64,000 bases of DNA. Origin: Pseudorhodoplanes sp. (GTDB lineage Bacteria; Pseudomonadota; Alphaproteobacteria; Rhizobiales; Xanthobacteraceae). This document shows positions 25,307 through 35,353 of the stretch, piece by piece (the first letter of the stretch is position 1; each line of letters starts with the position of its first letter). A program made the translations under genes and the position numbers. The stretch is from positions 62,001-126,000 of the forward strand of contig JABARS010000003.1 of NCBI GenBank assembly GCA_019187085.1, read 5' to 3'. The notes beneath the pieces were generated by a model that saw only the letters and a list, made by a program, of their open reading frames with translations, did no database searches and was not told the DNA's origin.

Positions 25307-26257
25307 ATGAAACGTCATCTGACAGCCATTGGCTTTGGTCTTGCGGTCGCGGTGTCGTCCTTCGCGCCGGCGTCGGCCGCGGAATTGAAATTCATGACCG
25401 GCCCGCAGGGCGGCTCCTGGATTCCGCTCGGGGGACAGTTGAAGGATCTGTGGGAAAAGGCCGTCTCGGGACTCAACGTGCAGCAGGCGCCGGGCGCCGG
25501 CATCGCCAATGTGCGCGCGATCGAGGAAGGCAAGGCCGACGTCGGATTCGGCAATTCGATCTCGACCGTTGACGCCATCACCGGCAAACCGCCGTTCAAC
25601 AAGCCGCACGCCAATGTCTGCAACGTCGCGACGCTCTATCCGCAATATTACCAGCTCGTGGTTCCCGCCGATGCGGGCATCAGCTCGGTCAAGGACCTGA
25701 AAGGCAAGGGCGTCAGCACCCAGCAGCGCGGCAATACCGGCGAGCTGATCACCGGACAGATCCTGCAGGTCAACGGGCTCAGCTACAACGACGTGAAGAT
25801 GAGCTTCGTGTCCTACACGGACTCGGTCAACCAGATGAAGGACGGGCACGCGGTGGCTTTCGGCCTCGGGACCACCATCCCGGCCGGATCGATCATGGAC
25901 GTGGCGGCGTCGCGCGACATCAAGCTGTTGGACCTGTCGGGCAACCTCGAGGCGATGCGCAAGCTCAATCCCGGCTATACGCTCGTGACCGTCCCGAAGG
26001 GCACCTATCCGAAACAGGACGCCGACGTGAAGGTGATCGGATACGCGACCCACATCGTGGCGTCGTGCAAGCTGCCGGCCGACACCGTCTACACCATGAC
26101 CAAGACCATCGCCGCGAACGTGGATGGCCTGACATCGGTGGTGAAGGCGATCAAGGGCCTCGACGCCAAGATGATGGCCGAGGATATCGGCGTTCCGTTC
26201 CATCCCGGCGCAGCCAGGTTCTACAAGGAAGCCGGCGTCACGGTGAAAACCAACTGA
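25307..26257 (+). CDS. TAXI-family TRAP transporter solute-binding protein
   Basis: 316 residues with a signal peptide ending FAPASAAE. The mature N-terminus LKFMTGPQGGSWIPLGGQ and the stretch IANVRAIEEGKADVGFGNSI are hallmarks of TAXI binding proteins; LYPQYYQLVVP and KDLKGKGVSTQQRGNTGEL follow. The frame is open upstream, but the ATG at 25307 is preceded by a strong CAGGGAGG. It delivers a carboxylate-type ligand to the fused permease downstream (gap 89 bases). Which acid is unknown. Confidence 0.93.
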   Translation: MKRHLTAIGFGLAVAVSSFAPASAAELKFMTGPQGGSWIPLGGQLKDLWEKAVSGLNVQQAPGAGIANVRAIEEGKADVGFGNSISTVDAITGKPPFNKPHANVCNVATLYPQYYQLVVPADAGISSVKDLKGKGVSTQQRGNTGELITGQILQVNGLSYNDVKMSFVSYTDSVNQMKDGHAVAFGLGTTIPAGSIMDVAASRDIKLLDLSGNLEAMRKLNPGYTLVTVPKGTYPKQDADVKVIGYATHIVASCKLPADTVYTMTKTIAANVDGLTSVVKAIKGLDAKMMAEDIGVPFHPGAARFYKEAGVTVKTN

Positions 26258-26346
26258 CGTGCGCGCGCCGGCGGATCCGGTGTCCGCCGGCGCGCTTCGT
26301 TCCTGAACTGCACACCTGAAAATGTCGCGCCGTCGGGACGGGGCTC

Positions 26347-28251
26347 ATGACCGCGAAGCTTGATCTGAGTTATGCCGGGATCGTGCGCCTTACCGTCACG
26401 GTCATTTCGGTGGCGATGGCGCTTTATCACATGTGGGCGATCGCGTTCGGGTCGCCGGAGGCGGTGTGGTATCGCGGAACGCATCTGCTCTTTGCGACCA
26501 CGCTGCTGTTCCTCATCCACCGCCGTTCCGGCGAGGTGACCGACAAGCCGACGCCGCTCGACTATCTTTGCCTGATCCTCGGCGTCGCCCCGATCATCTA
26601 TCTTTTCGTCAATTACGAATACATCATCAGCCGCATTTTCTACGTCGACGATCTGTCGCCGGCCGACATGGCCATGGGCGTGATCATGACGGTGATGGTG
26701 CTCGAAGGCACGCGTCGCGTCATTGGCTGGGCGCTGCCGCTGACCGCGATCGTGTTCCTGGCCTATGGCCTGTTCGTCGCCCGTCTGGCGCCGATGCAGT
26801 TACTCGACCAGCTCTACATGACGACCGAGGGCATTTTCGGCATCCCGCTCTCGGTCTCGGCCGCCTATGTGCTCATCTTCGTCCTGTTCGGGAGCTTCAT
26901 GGAGCGCACCGGAACCGGACAGCTCTTCATGGATTTCGCGCTCAGCCTGACCGGCCATGCCGCGGGCGGTCCCGGCAAGGTTTCGGTCTTCTCGTCAAGC
27001 CTGTTCGGCACGATTTCCGGCAGTGCGGTCGCCAACGTCATGGTCGACGGGCCGATCACCATTCCGCTGATGAAGCGCTCGGGCTTCCCGCCGCATTTCG
27101 CCGCCGGCGTCGAGGCCGTGGCCTCGACCGGCGGGCAGATCATGCCGCCGATCATGGGCGCCGCCGCGTTCGTGATGGCGGAATTCATGGGCGTCGGCTA
27201 CGGCCAGGTCATCATCTGGGCGCTTATTCCCGCGATCCTTTATTATCTCGCCTGCTTCTGCGCCGTGCATTTCGAGGCTAAGCGGCGCGGCCTTGTCGGC
27301 ATGCCGCGCTCGGAATTGCCAAAGATGAAGGATGTGATGCGCCAGCGCGGCCATCTGTTCATCCCGGTTCTGGTGATCCTGTTCGTGATGTATTCCGGAT
27401 ACAGCGCGCCGCTGGCGGCGCTCGCGGGGACGCTCGCCTGTTTCCCGGTCGCGCTGCTGCGCCGGTCGACGCGCGGCTATGTCACGTTCACCAACGTCAT
27501 CGAGGCGATGGTCGACGGTGCGCGCAATGCGCTGCCCGTCGCGCTCGCCTGCGCCTGCGCCGGAATCGTGATCGCGGTCGTGACCCTGTCGGGTCTCGGC
27601 ATCGTATTCACCCAGTTCGTGGTCGTTCTGTCGAAGGACACCCTGCTGCTTGCTTTGGTGCTGACGATGTGTGCCGGCATCGTGCTCGGCATGGGCATGC
27701 CCACGACGCCGGCCTACATCATCATGACGGCGCTGCTCGTGCCCGCCATCATCAAGCTCGGCGTCATCGAGGCGGCGGCGCACATGTTCGCCTTCTATTT
27801 CGCAATCCTGTCGGCGATCACGCCGCCGGTGGCGCTCGCCGTGTTCGCCGCGGCCGGGCTCGCGAAGGCCGATCTCTGGTCGAGCGGCTGGGCGGCGGTG
27901 AAGATCGGCTTTGCCGGATTCATCGTGCCGTTCATGTTCGTATACGAGCCGGCGCTGCTGATGATCGGCGACTGGCCCTCCGTCATCGGCGCGTTCGTCA
28001 CCGCCAGTTGCGGCATCGCGCTGTTCGCCGGCGGCCTGCACGGCTATTTCCTCACGGTCGCGAATTACTGGCAGCGCGCGCTGCTGATCGTGGCCGGCCT
28101 GTTGCTGATCGATCCCGGCCTGACCACCGATATCGTCGGCGCGGTTCTGGCGGTGATCGTGGTCGGCGCGCAATGGCTCGGTCGCCGGGCGGCCTTGGCG
28201 GCCGAACCCGTGCCCGGGCCGGTGCCTGAATCCGTCAAACAGGTATCCTGA
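26347..28251 (+). CDS. TRAP transporter permease, fused DctQ-DctM (4TM/12TM)
   Basis: 634 residues with numerous hydrophobic segments. The N-terminal part (about 1-150) corresponds to the small subunit and the rest to the large subunit with GTISGSAVANVMVDGPITIP, STGGQIMPPIMGAAAFVM and GMGMPTTPAYIIM. This fusion is the usual partner of TAXI binding proteins; uptake is Na+ or H+ driven, not ATP driven. The dehydratase gene begins six bases after its stop, so the three genes form one operon. Confidence 0.94.
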   Translation: MTAKLDLSYAGIVRLTVTVISVAMALYHMWAIAFGSPEAVWYRGTHLLFATTLLFLIHRRSGEVTDKPTPLDYLCLILGVAPIIYLFVNYEYIISRIFYVDDLSPADMAMGVIMTVMVLEGTRRVIGWALPLTAIVFLAYGLFVARLAPMQLLDQLYMTTEGIFGIPLSVSAAYVLIFVLFGSFMERTGTGQLFMDFALSLTGHAAGGPGKVSVFSSSLFGTISGSAVANVMVDGPITIPLMKRSGFPPHFAAGVEAVASTGGQIMPPIMGAAAFVMAEFMGVGYGQVIIWALIPAILYYLACFCAVHFEAKRRGLVGMPRSELPKMKDVMRQRGHLFIPVLVILFVMYSGYSAPLAALAGTLACFPVALLRRSTRGYVTFTNVIEAMVDGARNALPVALACACAGIVIAVVTLSGLGIVFTQFVVVLSKDTLLLALVLTMCAGIVLGMGMPTTPAYIIMTALLVPAIIKLGVIEAAAHMFAFYFAILSAITPPVALAVFAAAGLAKADLWSSGWAAVKIGFAGFIVPFMFVYEPALLMIGDWPSVIGAFVTASCGIALFAGGLHGYFLTVANYWQRALLIVAGLLLIDPGLTTDIVGAVLAVIVVGAQWLGRRAALAAEPVPGPVPESVKQVS

Positions 28252-28257
28252 CCTGAA

Positions 28258-29985
28258 ATGACGCGCAGGAAAAGTCCGCAGCAGCTCCGCAGCCATCGCT
28301 GGCTCGGCGTCAGCGACCTGCGCGCGTTCGGCCACCGTTCGCGGCTGCGCCAGTTCGGCTACGACGCGCAGGACTGGGCCGGCAAGCCGGTCATCGCCAT
28401 CGTCAATACCTGGAGCGACATCAATTCCTGCCACGCGCATCTGCGCGCGCGCGCCGAGGACGTCAAGCGCGGCGTGCTGCAGGCCGGCGGCTTTCCGCTC
28501 GAACTGCCCGCCATGTCGCTGGCCGAGCCGTTCGTGAAACCGACCACGATGCTCTACCGCAACTTCCTGGCGATGGAGACCGAGGAATTGCTGCGCAGCC
28601 ATCCGATCGACGGGGCGGTGCTGCTCGGCGGCTGCGACAAGACCACGCCGGCTTTGATCATGGGCGCGATCAGCATAGGCATCCCGGCTTTGTTCGTGCC
28701 GGCGGGGCCGATGCTGCGCGGCAACTGGCGCGGCAACATTCTCGGTTCCGGCTCCGACGCCTGGAAATACTGGGACGACAAGCGTGCCGGCCTGATCGAC
28801 GAGGACGAATGGAGCGAGATCGAGAACGGCATCGCGCGCTCGTTCGGCACCTGCATGACCATGGGCACCGCCGCCACCATGATGGCGATCGCCGAGGCGA
28901 TGGGTCTGACGCTGCCGGGCGCGTCCTCGATTCCCGCCGCCGACGCCAACCATCCGCGCATGTGTGCGGCGGCCGGCCGGCGCATCGTCGACATGGTGTG
29001 GGAGGACCTGACACCGGACCGCATCCTGACGCCGGCTTCGATCGACAACGCCATCAAGGTGCATATGGCGATGGGCGGCTCGACCAACGCCATGATCCAT
29101 GTCGTGGCGATGGCGCGCCGCGCCGGCATCGCGCTTGCGCTCGCGCGCTTCGACGAGATTTCGCGCACCGTGCCGGTGATCGCCAATGTGCGGCCGTCCG
29201 GCGCGTTCCTGATGGAGGACTTCTTCTATGCCGGCGGCCTGCGCGCGCTGATGGCGCAGATGCGCGACATGCTCTCGCTCGACTGCCTGACCGTCAACGG
29301 CCGCACGCTCGGCGAGAACATCGCCGGCGCCGCCGTGCATCTGCCCGACGTCATCCGCCCGCTCGCGAACGCGGTGTCGACCGAGCCGGCCTGCGCCATC
29401 TTCACCGGCAATCTCAGTCCGCGCGGCTGCGTCATGAAGCCGTCGGCGGCCGATCCGAAATTCCTCAGCCATCGCGGGCCGGCGCTGGTGTTCGAGGACT
29501 ACAACCACATGGCGCGCGAGATCGACCGCGACGATCTCGACGTCACGCCCGACCATGTGCTGGTGCTGAAGAATTCCGGCCCGCAGGGCGGCCCCGGCAT
29601 GCCGGAATGGGGCATGCTGCCGATCCCCCGGCGCCTCGTGCGCGCCGGCGTGCGCGACATGCTGCGCATCTCGGACGCGCGAATGAGCGGCACGAGCTAC
29701 GGCGCCTGCATCCTGCACGTGGCGCCGGAAAGCTTCGTCGGCGGGCCGCTCGCGTTGGTGGCGACCGGCGACGCGATCGAGGTGGACGTCGCCGCCCGCC
29801 GTCTGCATCTGCATGTCGGCGAGGAGGAGCTGGCGGCGCGCCGCGCCGCCTGGACGCCGCCGCCGCCGCGTTACGAACGCGGCTATGGCGCGATGTTCGC
29901 CGCCCATATCGGACAGGCGGACGAGGGCTGCGACTTCGATTTCCTCAAGGCCGGGGCACCGGTGCCGGAGCCGGAAATTCACTGA
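28258..29985 (+). CDS. IlvD/Edd-family dehydratase, L-arabinonate dehydratase-like
   Basis: 575 residues. Fe-S ligand cysteines occur in WSDINSCHAHL (Cys58), GGCDKTTPA (Cys126) and FGTCMTMGTAATM (Cys199), spaced as in the [2Fe-2S] aldonic-acid dehydratases (the L-arabinonate enzyme has 59/127/200, as I recall). The active-site serine region is DARMSGTSYGACILH. Such enzymes convert aldonates to 2-keto-3-deoxy acids. Coupling to a TRAP importer suggests it consumes the imported sugar acid. Dihydroxyacid dehydratase of branched-chain synthesis is less likely given the context and spacing. Confidence 0.88.
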   Translation: MTRRKSPQQLRSHRWLGVSDLRAFGHRSRLRQFGYDAQDWAGKPVIAIVNTWSDINSCHAHLRARAEDVKRGVLQAGGFPLELPAMSLAEPFVKPTTMLYRNFLAMETEELLRSHPIDGAVLLGGCDKTTPALIMGAISIGIPALFVPAGPMLRGNWRGNILGSGSDAWKYWDDKRAGLIDEDEWSEIENGIARSFGTCMTMGTAATMMAIAEAMGLTLPGASSIPAADANHPRMCAAAGRRIVDMVWEDLTPDRILTPASIDNAIKVHMAMGGSTNAMIHVVAMARRAGIALALARFDEISRTVPVIANVRPSGAFLMEDFFYAGGLRALMAQMRDMLSLDCLTVNGRTLGENIAGAAVHLPDVIRPLANAVSTEPACAIFTGNLSPRGCVMKPSAADPKFLSHRGPALVFEDYNHMAREIDRDDLDVTPDHVLVLKNSGPQGGPGMPEWGMLPIPRRLVRAGVRDMLRISDARMSGTSYGACILHVAPESFVGGPLALVATGDAIEVDVAARRLHLHVGEEELAARRAAWTPPPPRYERGYGAMFAAHIGQADEGCDFDFLKAGAPVPEPEIH

Positions 29986-30008
29986 CGCGCCGTCTCACGG
30001 GCGCGTCT

Positions 30009-30425
30009 TCACTGCGTGTCGATCAGCGGCGTATCGGCGGGCAGGCACAGCCAGCCGGGCCGGCGCGCGGCCCAGTAGAGGCGGCGGGGCTTGGGGAAAT
30101 CCTGCTCGGCGAAACAGCCGGCGGCGACGCCGACAAGGTCGGGCCAGGCGGCGGTGCGGAAGAACACGCCCGCGCCGCAGGACGGACAGAAGGCATTTTC
30201 CAGCGCACGTCCGGATTCGGCCTGATGTCGCCAGAGCCGGAACGGACCCGCGATCGTTATCGCGCTTTCCCGGAACAGGCCGGCATAGCTGAACGCGCTG
30301 CCGGTGCGCGCGCGGCAGGTGACGCAGGCGCAGGCATAGATGTCGAGCGGCTCGCCGCGCGTGACGACGCTCAGATCCCCGCATCCGCAACGCGCGGTGC
30401 GCAGCCGTTCGCCGGGCTCAGTCAT
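30009..30425 (-). CDS. GFA-family protein (glutathione-dependent formaldehyde-activating-like)
   Basis: 138 residues with the zinc-binding cysteine pattern of the GFA/CENP-V family: RCGCGDLSV, CACVTCRARTGSAF and FCPSCGAGVFF. Some members catalyse S-hydroxymethylglutathione formation, but most are uncharacterised, and no formaldehyde-oxidation genes adjoin this one. It is convergent with the dehydratase gene (23-base gap) and divergent from the beta-lactamase-fold gene. Confidence 0.88.
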   Translation of the reverse strand: MTEPGERLRTARCGCGDLSVVTRGEPLDIYACACVTCRARTGSAFSYAGLFRESAITIAGPFRLWRHQAESGRALENAFCPSCGAGVFFRTAAWPDLVGVAAGCFAEQDFPKPRRLYWAARRPGWLCLPADTPLIDTQ

Positions 30426-30573
30426 GGCGTTGGTCCATCGGGGTTTGCCTCACCGGTCGCGCAGCCGAAAGCCGGCCATGCGCGCAAAGCGGATGACGCG
30501 GCCGCCGAAACCTGCCATGGGATGCGGCAAAATGGGAGGCGGGAACGCGATGCCGCCGCCGCAGGATTTGCGC

Positions 30574-31491
30574 ATGAGCGACGACATTCCCTTCGACAAG
30601 AGCTTCGATCTGGAGCCCGGTCAGGTGCGCGAGATCGCGCCCGGCGTGCGCGCCCTGTGCGCGGGCAATGCCAATGCGTTCACGTTCAAGGGCACGGTGA
30701 CCTATATCGTCGGGCGCGGGCAGGTCGCGATCGTCGATCCGGGGCCCGACGACGCGGCGCATGTCGCCGCCCTGCTGGACGCGGTGCGCAACGAGAGCGT
30801 GACGCATGTCTTCGTCACGCACACCCATCGCGATCATTCCCCCGCCGCCGCCCGCGTCGTCGCCGCGACCGGTGCAAAGGCCTATGCCGAAGGCCCGCAT
30901 CGCGCCGCGCGCGCGCTGCATATCGGCGAGCTCAATCCGCTCGATTCCAGCGGCGACGCGGCGTTCCGCCCCGATGTCGCGCTCGCGGACGGCGCGGTGG
31001 TGACCGGCAAGGGCTGGACGCTGGAAGCGGTCGCCACGCCGGGCCACACCGCCAACCATATGGCGTTTGCGCTCAAGGAGTCGAACATCCTGTTTTCCGG
31101 CGATCATGTGATGGGCTGGTCGACCTCCATCGTCGCCCCGCCCGACGGCGCGATGAGCGACTACATGGCCTCGCTCGCCAAGCTCATGCCGCGCGAGGAA
31201 GCGATCTACCTGCCGGGCCACGGCGCGCCGATCAGGCAGGCGCCGCGCTTCCTGCGCCACTATATCGCCCATCGCAAGGCGCGCGAGGCGTCGATCCTGC
31301 ACCGGCTCGGCAAGGGCGAGGCGGATATCGCCACGCTCGTGCGCGCGATCTATATCGGCCTCGATCCGCGACTGACCGGCGCGGCCGGCCTGTCGGTGCT
31401 CGCGCATCTTGAGGATCTCGTCGCGCGCGGCGTGGTGGCGACCGACGGCGTGCCCTCGATTGCGGGACGCTATCGCCTCGCCGCCGGCTGA
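30574..31491 (+). CDS. Metallo-beta-lactamase-fold hydrolase (LACTB2-like)
   Basis: 305 residues. The metal site is visible: VTHTHRDHSPAA (HxHxDH), ATPGHTANHMAF, LFSGDHVMGW and LPGHGAP. A C-terminal winged-helix-like segment follows (YIAHRKAREASILHRLGKG to the end), as in LACTB2/RNase-like members. ATG 30574 (MSDDIPFDKSF) fits the family start; ATG 30550, with GGGAGG ten bases before it, is an alternative. The last 22 bases overlap the convergent DUF1499 gene. Substrate not known. Confidence 0.88.
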   Translation: MSDDIPFDKSFDLEPGQVREIAPGVRALCAGNANAFTFKGTVTYIVGRGQVAIVDPGPDDAAHVAALLDAVRNESVTHVFVTHTHRDHSPAAARVVAATGAKAYAEGPHRAARALHIGELNPLDSSGDAAFRPDVALADGAVVTGKGWTLEAVATPGHTANHMAFALKESNILFSGDHVMGWSTSIVAPPDGAMSDYMASLAKLMPREEAIYLPGHGAPIRQAPRFLRHYIAHRKAREASILHRLGKGEADIATLVRAIYIGLDPRLTGAAGLSVLAHLEDLVARGVVATDGVPSIAGRYRLAAG

Positions 31492-32315
31492 TTGCGCTGC
31501 CGGCCGGCGGGCGCGGGCTTCTGCGGCTCGGTCTTTTGCGGGCGCGCCTCGATGATCTGCTCGACGTCGGCGAGCAGGCTTGCGATGCGCGCGGCGTTGC
31601 TGCCGAAATCGTGACGGCCGTAGCGCGAGGCCGAGCGCACGTCGAGGCGCGAGTCTTCGCCGCTTGGCCGGACGCGGATGACGACGTCGTCGCGGAATCC
31701 CATGACCGGCGTGCGCGCGATCGCCTCGATGCGGCCCTCGCGGCGGTTCGCGGTCGGCTCGCGCACGTCGATCACCCGCCAGCGCCGCTTGTTGGCGACC
31801 GCCAGCGCGGCGTCGAACACTTCCTTGGGCGTCGCCGTGAGCAGCAGCGGCTCGACCTCCGGATAGGCCAGGCGCTGGCGTTCGGCGGCATAGAGGCCGG
31901 CATAGATGACGGGATTGGCCGCGCGCGGGCGCACGCGCGCGATCGCCTCGAAGCGCGGCGGATCGATCGGATCGGTCGTGATGTCGGAAATCGCCGGCAG
32001 GCGGGACGCCTTGGCTCCGAGATAAAGCGGATAGGCGAGCAGGCCGAGGCTGATCGCGATCGAGGACAGCGCATAGCCGATCCCGCGCAGCCCGTCCATC
32101 CAGATTACCACGAGGGCTGCGATCGCGATCAGGATCGCCATCACGGCGATGGCGAGCGCGCCGGCAAAGGTCGCGAGCGCCGGCACGATTTCCAGAAGGT
32201 CGGAGCGCACGATCAGGATCGAGAGCAGCGCGGCGACGAGCGAAAAGAACGCCAGCCGCCGGGCCCAGATGGCGAGCCGCGAATAGGGATCCTCGAGCAG
32301 GCGGCGGCGGGACAT
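31470..32315 (-). CDS. DUF1499 family membrane protein
   Basis: 281 residues. Three hydrophobic segments lie in the first 105 residues (LAFFSLVAALLSILIV, ALAIAVMAILIAIAALVVIW, ALSSIAISLGLLAYPLYLG). A DUF1499 domain follows (about 115-260) with DITTDPIDPPRFEAI, WRVIDVREPTANRREGRIEA and the arginine-rich SRLDVRSASRYGRHDFGSNA. The tail is a proline/glutamine-rich, charged segment. Function unknown; an inner-membrane protein with a soluble domain is expected. Confidence 0.87.
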   Translation of the reverse strand: MSRRRLLEDPYSRLAIWARRLAFFSLVAALLSILIVRSDLLEIVPALATFAGALAIAVMAILIAIAALVVIWMDGLRGIGYALSSIAISLGLLAYPLYLGAKASRLPAISDITTDPIDPPRFEAIARVRPRAANPVIYAGLYAAERQRLAYPEVEPLLLTATPKEVFDAALAVANKRRWRVIDVREPTANRREGRIEAIARTPVMGFRDDVVIRVRPSGEDSRLDVRSASRYGRHDFGSNAARIASLLADVEQIIEARPQKTEPQKPAPAGRQRNQPAARR

Positions 32316-32351
32316 GGTCGTTCGCTCGGTGCGGGCCTGCGCGAAGCTTCG

Positions 32352-33992
32352 CTATTCCGCCGCCTCGGCGGTCGGCAGCACGTAGTCCTTGAAGCGGTCG
32401 CGCAGGGCCGTTTTCTGGATTTTGCCGGTGGCGGTATGCGGGATTTCGTCGACGAACACAACATCGTCCGGCATCCACCATTTGGCGATCTTGCCCTCCA
32501 TGAAGGCGAGCAGCTCGTTCTTGCCGGCGGTTTCGCCCTTCTTGAGCACGATGACCAGAAGCGGCCTCTCGTCCCATTTCGGATGGCGCACGCCAATGAC
32601 GGCGGCCTCGGCGACCTTGGGATGGCCGACCGCGAGATTTTCCAGATCGATGCTCGATATCCATTCGCCGCCGGACTTGATGACATCCTTGGAGCGGTCG
32701 GTGATCTGCATGTAGCCGTAGCGGTCGATGGTGGCGACGTCGCCGGTGTCGAAGAAGCCTTCCTCGTCGAGGATGCTGCCGCCTTCGTCCTTGAAATAGG
32801 CGCGCGCCACCGATGGCCCGCGCACCTTCAGCCGGCCGAACGTCTTGCCGTCCCAGGGCAGGTTGCGGCCGCCGTCGTCGGTGATCTTCATCTCGACGCC
32901 GAACGGCGGGTGGCCCTGCTTGGACTGGATGTCGAGCCTGCCCTCGCCGTCGAGATCGACATATTCGGGCTTGAGCGTGCACAGCGAGCCGAGCGGGCTC
33001 ATCTCGGTCATGCCCCAGGCATGGATGACGTCGACCCCGTAATTCTCCTGGAATTTTTTCGTCATGGCGCGCGGGCAGGCCGATCCGCCGATGACCACGC
33101 GGTCGAGATAAGGCAGGGTCGAACCGGTGCTTTCGAGATGCTGCAGCAGCATCAGCCACACGGTCGGCACCGCGGCGGTGCAGGTTACGCGGTAATCGTT
33201 GAGCAGTTCATAGATCGAAGCCCCGTCCATGCGCGGACCGGGCATGACCATGGTGGCCCCGTTCATCGGGCCGGTCAGCGCCATGCCCCAGCAATTGGCG
33301 TGGAACATCGGCACCACCGGCATCACCACGTCGCGCGAGGAGACGCCCATGGCGTCGGCCGTGCTCGCCATCATCGAATGCAGGACGTTGGAGCGGTGGG
33401 AATAGACCACGCCCTTGGGATGGCCGGTGGTGCCGGACGTGTAGCACATGCCGGCCGCGGTGTTCTCGTCGAGGTCCAGGAACGCGAAGTCGCCGTCGAC
33501 CGAGGCGATCCAGTCCTCGTAGGCGACGGCATTCTTCAGCGTCGTCTTCGGCATGTGCGCCGCGTCGGTGAGCACGACATAGCTTTCGATCGTCGGCAGC
33601 TTGCCGGCGAGGCTTTCGAGCAGGGGCACGAAGGTCAGGTCGGTGAGCAGGATGCGGTCCTGCGCGTCGTTGACGATCCAGGCGATCTGGTCGGGGAACA
33701 GCCGCGGATTGACGGTGTGGTAGATCGCGCCAATGCCGAGGATGCCGTACCAGCATTCCATGTGCCGCCAGGTGTTCCAGGCCAGCGTCGCCACCCGGTC
33801 GCCGAGCCTGATGCCCTCGCGGTCGAGCCGCTGGCTGACCCGCAGCGCGCGGGCGCGCAGTTCGGCATAGGTGGTCTTGTGGATCGGGCCTTCCACCGAG
33901 CGCGAGATGATCTGCCGGCCGGCATGCTGCGTGGCGGCGTGGTCGATGATGCGATGGCACAGAAGCGGCCAATCCTGCATCAGTCCGAACAT
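32352..33992 (-). CDS. Acyl-CoA synthetase (AMP-dependent, medium/long-chain fatty acid type)
   Basis: 546 residues of the ANL superfamily. The P-loop is [16 protein letters not shown] (about 187-202), the A5-like motif is [12 protein letters not shown], the A7/A8 region is [33 protein letters not shown], and the catalytic lysine is in TATGKIQK. The branch resembles AlkK/fatty-acid-CoA ligases. It activates a carboxylic acid as AMP-ester and then CoA thioester. It is monocistronic by appearance, with 36 bases to the DUF1499 gene downstream. Confidence 0.93.
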   Translation of the reverse strand: MFGLMQDWPLLCHRIIDHAATQHAGRQIISRSVEGPIHKTTYAELRARALRVSQRLDREGIRLGDRVATLAWNTWRHMECWYGILGIGAIYHTVNPRLFPDQIAWIVNDAQDRILLTDLTFVPLLESLAGKLPTIESYVVLTDAAHMPKTTLKNAVAYEDWIASVDGDFAFLDLDENTAAGMCYTSGTTGHPKGVVYSHRSNVLHSMMASTADAMGVSSRDVVMPVVPMFHANCWGMALTGPMNGATMVMPGPRMDGASIYELLNDYRVTCTAAVPTVWLMLLQHLESTGSTLPYLDRVVIGGSACPRAMTKKFQENYGVDVIHAWGMTEMSPLGSLCTLKPEYVDLDGEGRLDIQSKQGHPPFGVEMKITDDGGRNLPWDGKTFGRLKVRGPSVARAYFKDEGGSILDEEGFFDTGDVATIDRYGYMQITDRSKDVIKSGGEWISSIDLENLAVGHPKVAEAAVIGVRHPKWDERPLLVIVLKKGETAGKNELLAFMEGKIAKWWMPDDVVFVDEIPHTATGKIQKTALRDRFKDYVLPTAEAAE

Positions 33993-34112
33993 GGCATTTC
34001 CCCTCTTGTTCTTGAGCGTCGGGCGCTAGGGCAAGGTTAGCGGCGGACGCCGTCCGCTGCCAAGGGGAAGCGGAGCGGGAAGGCCGAAACGGCGTGCCGG
34101 GCGCAGCATCGC

Positions 34113-35240
34113 TCAGTAAAGGCGCGCCAGCCGGAAGCGGGACAAATCGTGGACCGTCTCTCCGCGCAGCGCGAGGTCGGCCAGAGCCCCGCCGATCACC
34201 GGCGCGAACTTGAAGCCGTGGCCGGAACAGGGCGAGGCGATGACGATCTGCGGCGCGCCGGGCGCCCGGTCGATCAGGAAATCGCCGTCCGGCGTCATCG
34301 TATAGAGGCAGGTGCGGGCCTGCCGCAACGGGGCGTCGGCGGTCGCAGGCAGGAATGCGGCGACGGCGCGCCGGATCGCCGCTTCCTCGGCCGCGCTGAC
34401 GGTGCGCGCATGGTCGTCGGGATCGACCGGGTCGGGCGCATGGTGGTGCTTGGCCATTTTCAGCCCGTCGTCGGCGTGCAGCGGGAAGCCGTAATGGATG
34501 CCGTGCGGGCCCTCGTGCAGGAAGATCGGAAACCGCGCGCGTTCGAAGAGCTGCGGCTCTTCGGGCGCCACCCACAGCACCGCCTGGCGCGTGACCGTGA
34601 GCGGCAGGCGCAAGTCCGGCATCAATGTGCCGAGCCAGGGGCCGGCGCAGACGATGGCGCGCGCGGCGGCGATGGTGTCGCGCTCCGTCGTAACGCGCAC
34701 GCCGCGGCCGTCGGCTTCGATGGCGAGGCATCGCTCGCCGGTGCGCACGGCCGCGCCGTGGCGCGCGGCCAGTGCGAGCTGCGCGGCGATGGCCTTCTCC
34801 GGTTCGAGGAAGCCGGCATCGGGCTGGACCACGCCGACAAAATCCGGCGGCAGCCGGAAGGCGGGATAGCGCCGCGCGACCGCGTTGGCGTCGAGCACCT
34901 CATGGTCCAATGCATGGCGGCGCGCGGAGGCGAGCGTGCCGGACACGAGCGGGCCGTCCGGCCGGCCCGTTTCCAGGATGCCGGTCACCGTCAGCAGCCG
35001 CTCGCCGCATTCGCTTTCCAGATCGCGCCACAAGGCGAGCGCGCACCGCACGAGCGGGACATAGGAGGGGTGCTCGAAATAGCCGAGCCGGATGATCCGG
35101 GTCAGGCCGTGCGAGGAGCCGCGGTCGTGGCCGGGCGTGAAGCGCTCGATGCCGGTCGCGGGGATGCCGCGGCGCGCCAGCTCGCACAGCGTGGCGCTGC
35201 CCATGGCGCCAAGACCGATCACGACCACATCGAGCGGCAT
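34113..35240 (-). CDS. solA: FAD-dependent amine oxidase, N-methyltryptophan/sarcosine oxidase (SolA) type
   Basis: 375 residues. The N-terminal dinucleotide fold VVIGLGAMGSATLCELARRG is followed by GSSHGLTRIIRLGYFEHPSY. The motif RTCLYTMTPDGDFLID contains the cysteine to which FAD is covalently attached in monomeric sarcosine oxidase and MTOX. HGFKFAPVIGGALADL is the terminal flavin-binding segment. It oxidises an N-methyl amino acid, releasing formaldehyde and H2O2; which one is not certain. Confidence 0.9.
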   Translation of the reverse strand: MPLDVVVIGLGAMGSATLCELARRGIPATGIERFTPGHDRGSSHGLTRIIRLGYFEHPSYVPLVRCALALWRDLESECGERLLTVTGILETGRPDGPLVSGTLASARRHALDHEVLDANAVARRYPAFRLPPDFVGVVQPDAGFLEPEKAIAAQLALAARHGAAVRTGERCLAIEADGRGVRVTTERDTIAAARAIVCAGPWLGTLMPDLRLPLTVTRQAVLWVAPEEPQLFERARFPIFLHEGPHGIHYGFPLHADDGLKMAKHHHAPDPVDPDDHARTVSAAEEAAIRRAVAAFLPATADAPLRQARTCLYTMTPDGDFLIDRAPGAPQIVIASPCSGHGFKFAPVIGGALADLALRGETVHDLSRFRLARLY

Positions 35241-35353
35241 CGAGCTGCTTTTCTCTCAACTCTCTCAACGGCGACGAATCCCGTCTAGCATGGCGCGCGG
35301 GCGGTCGGCGCGTCTCCCGCACAAAAACCGCAATCTGTTCCGAAAGCGGCAGC

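Noticed and set aside
26995..29982. 995-codon minus-strand open frame
   Set aside because: His/Arg-rich shadow of the TRAP permease and dehydratase.
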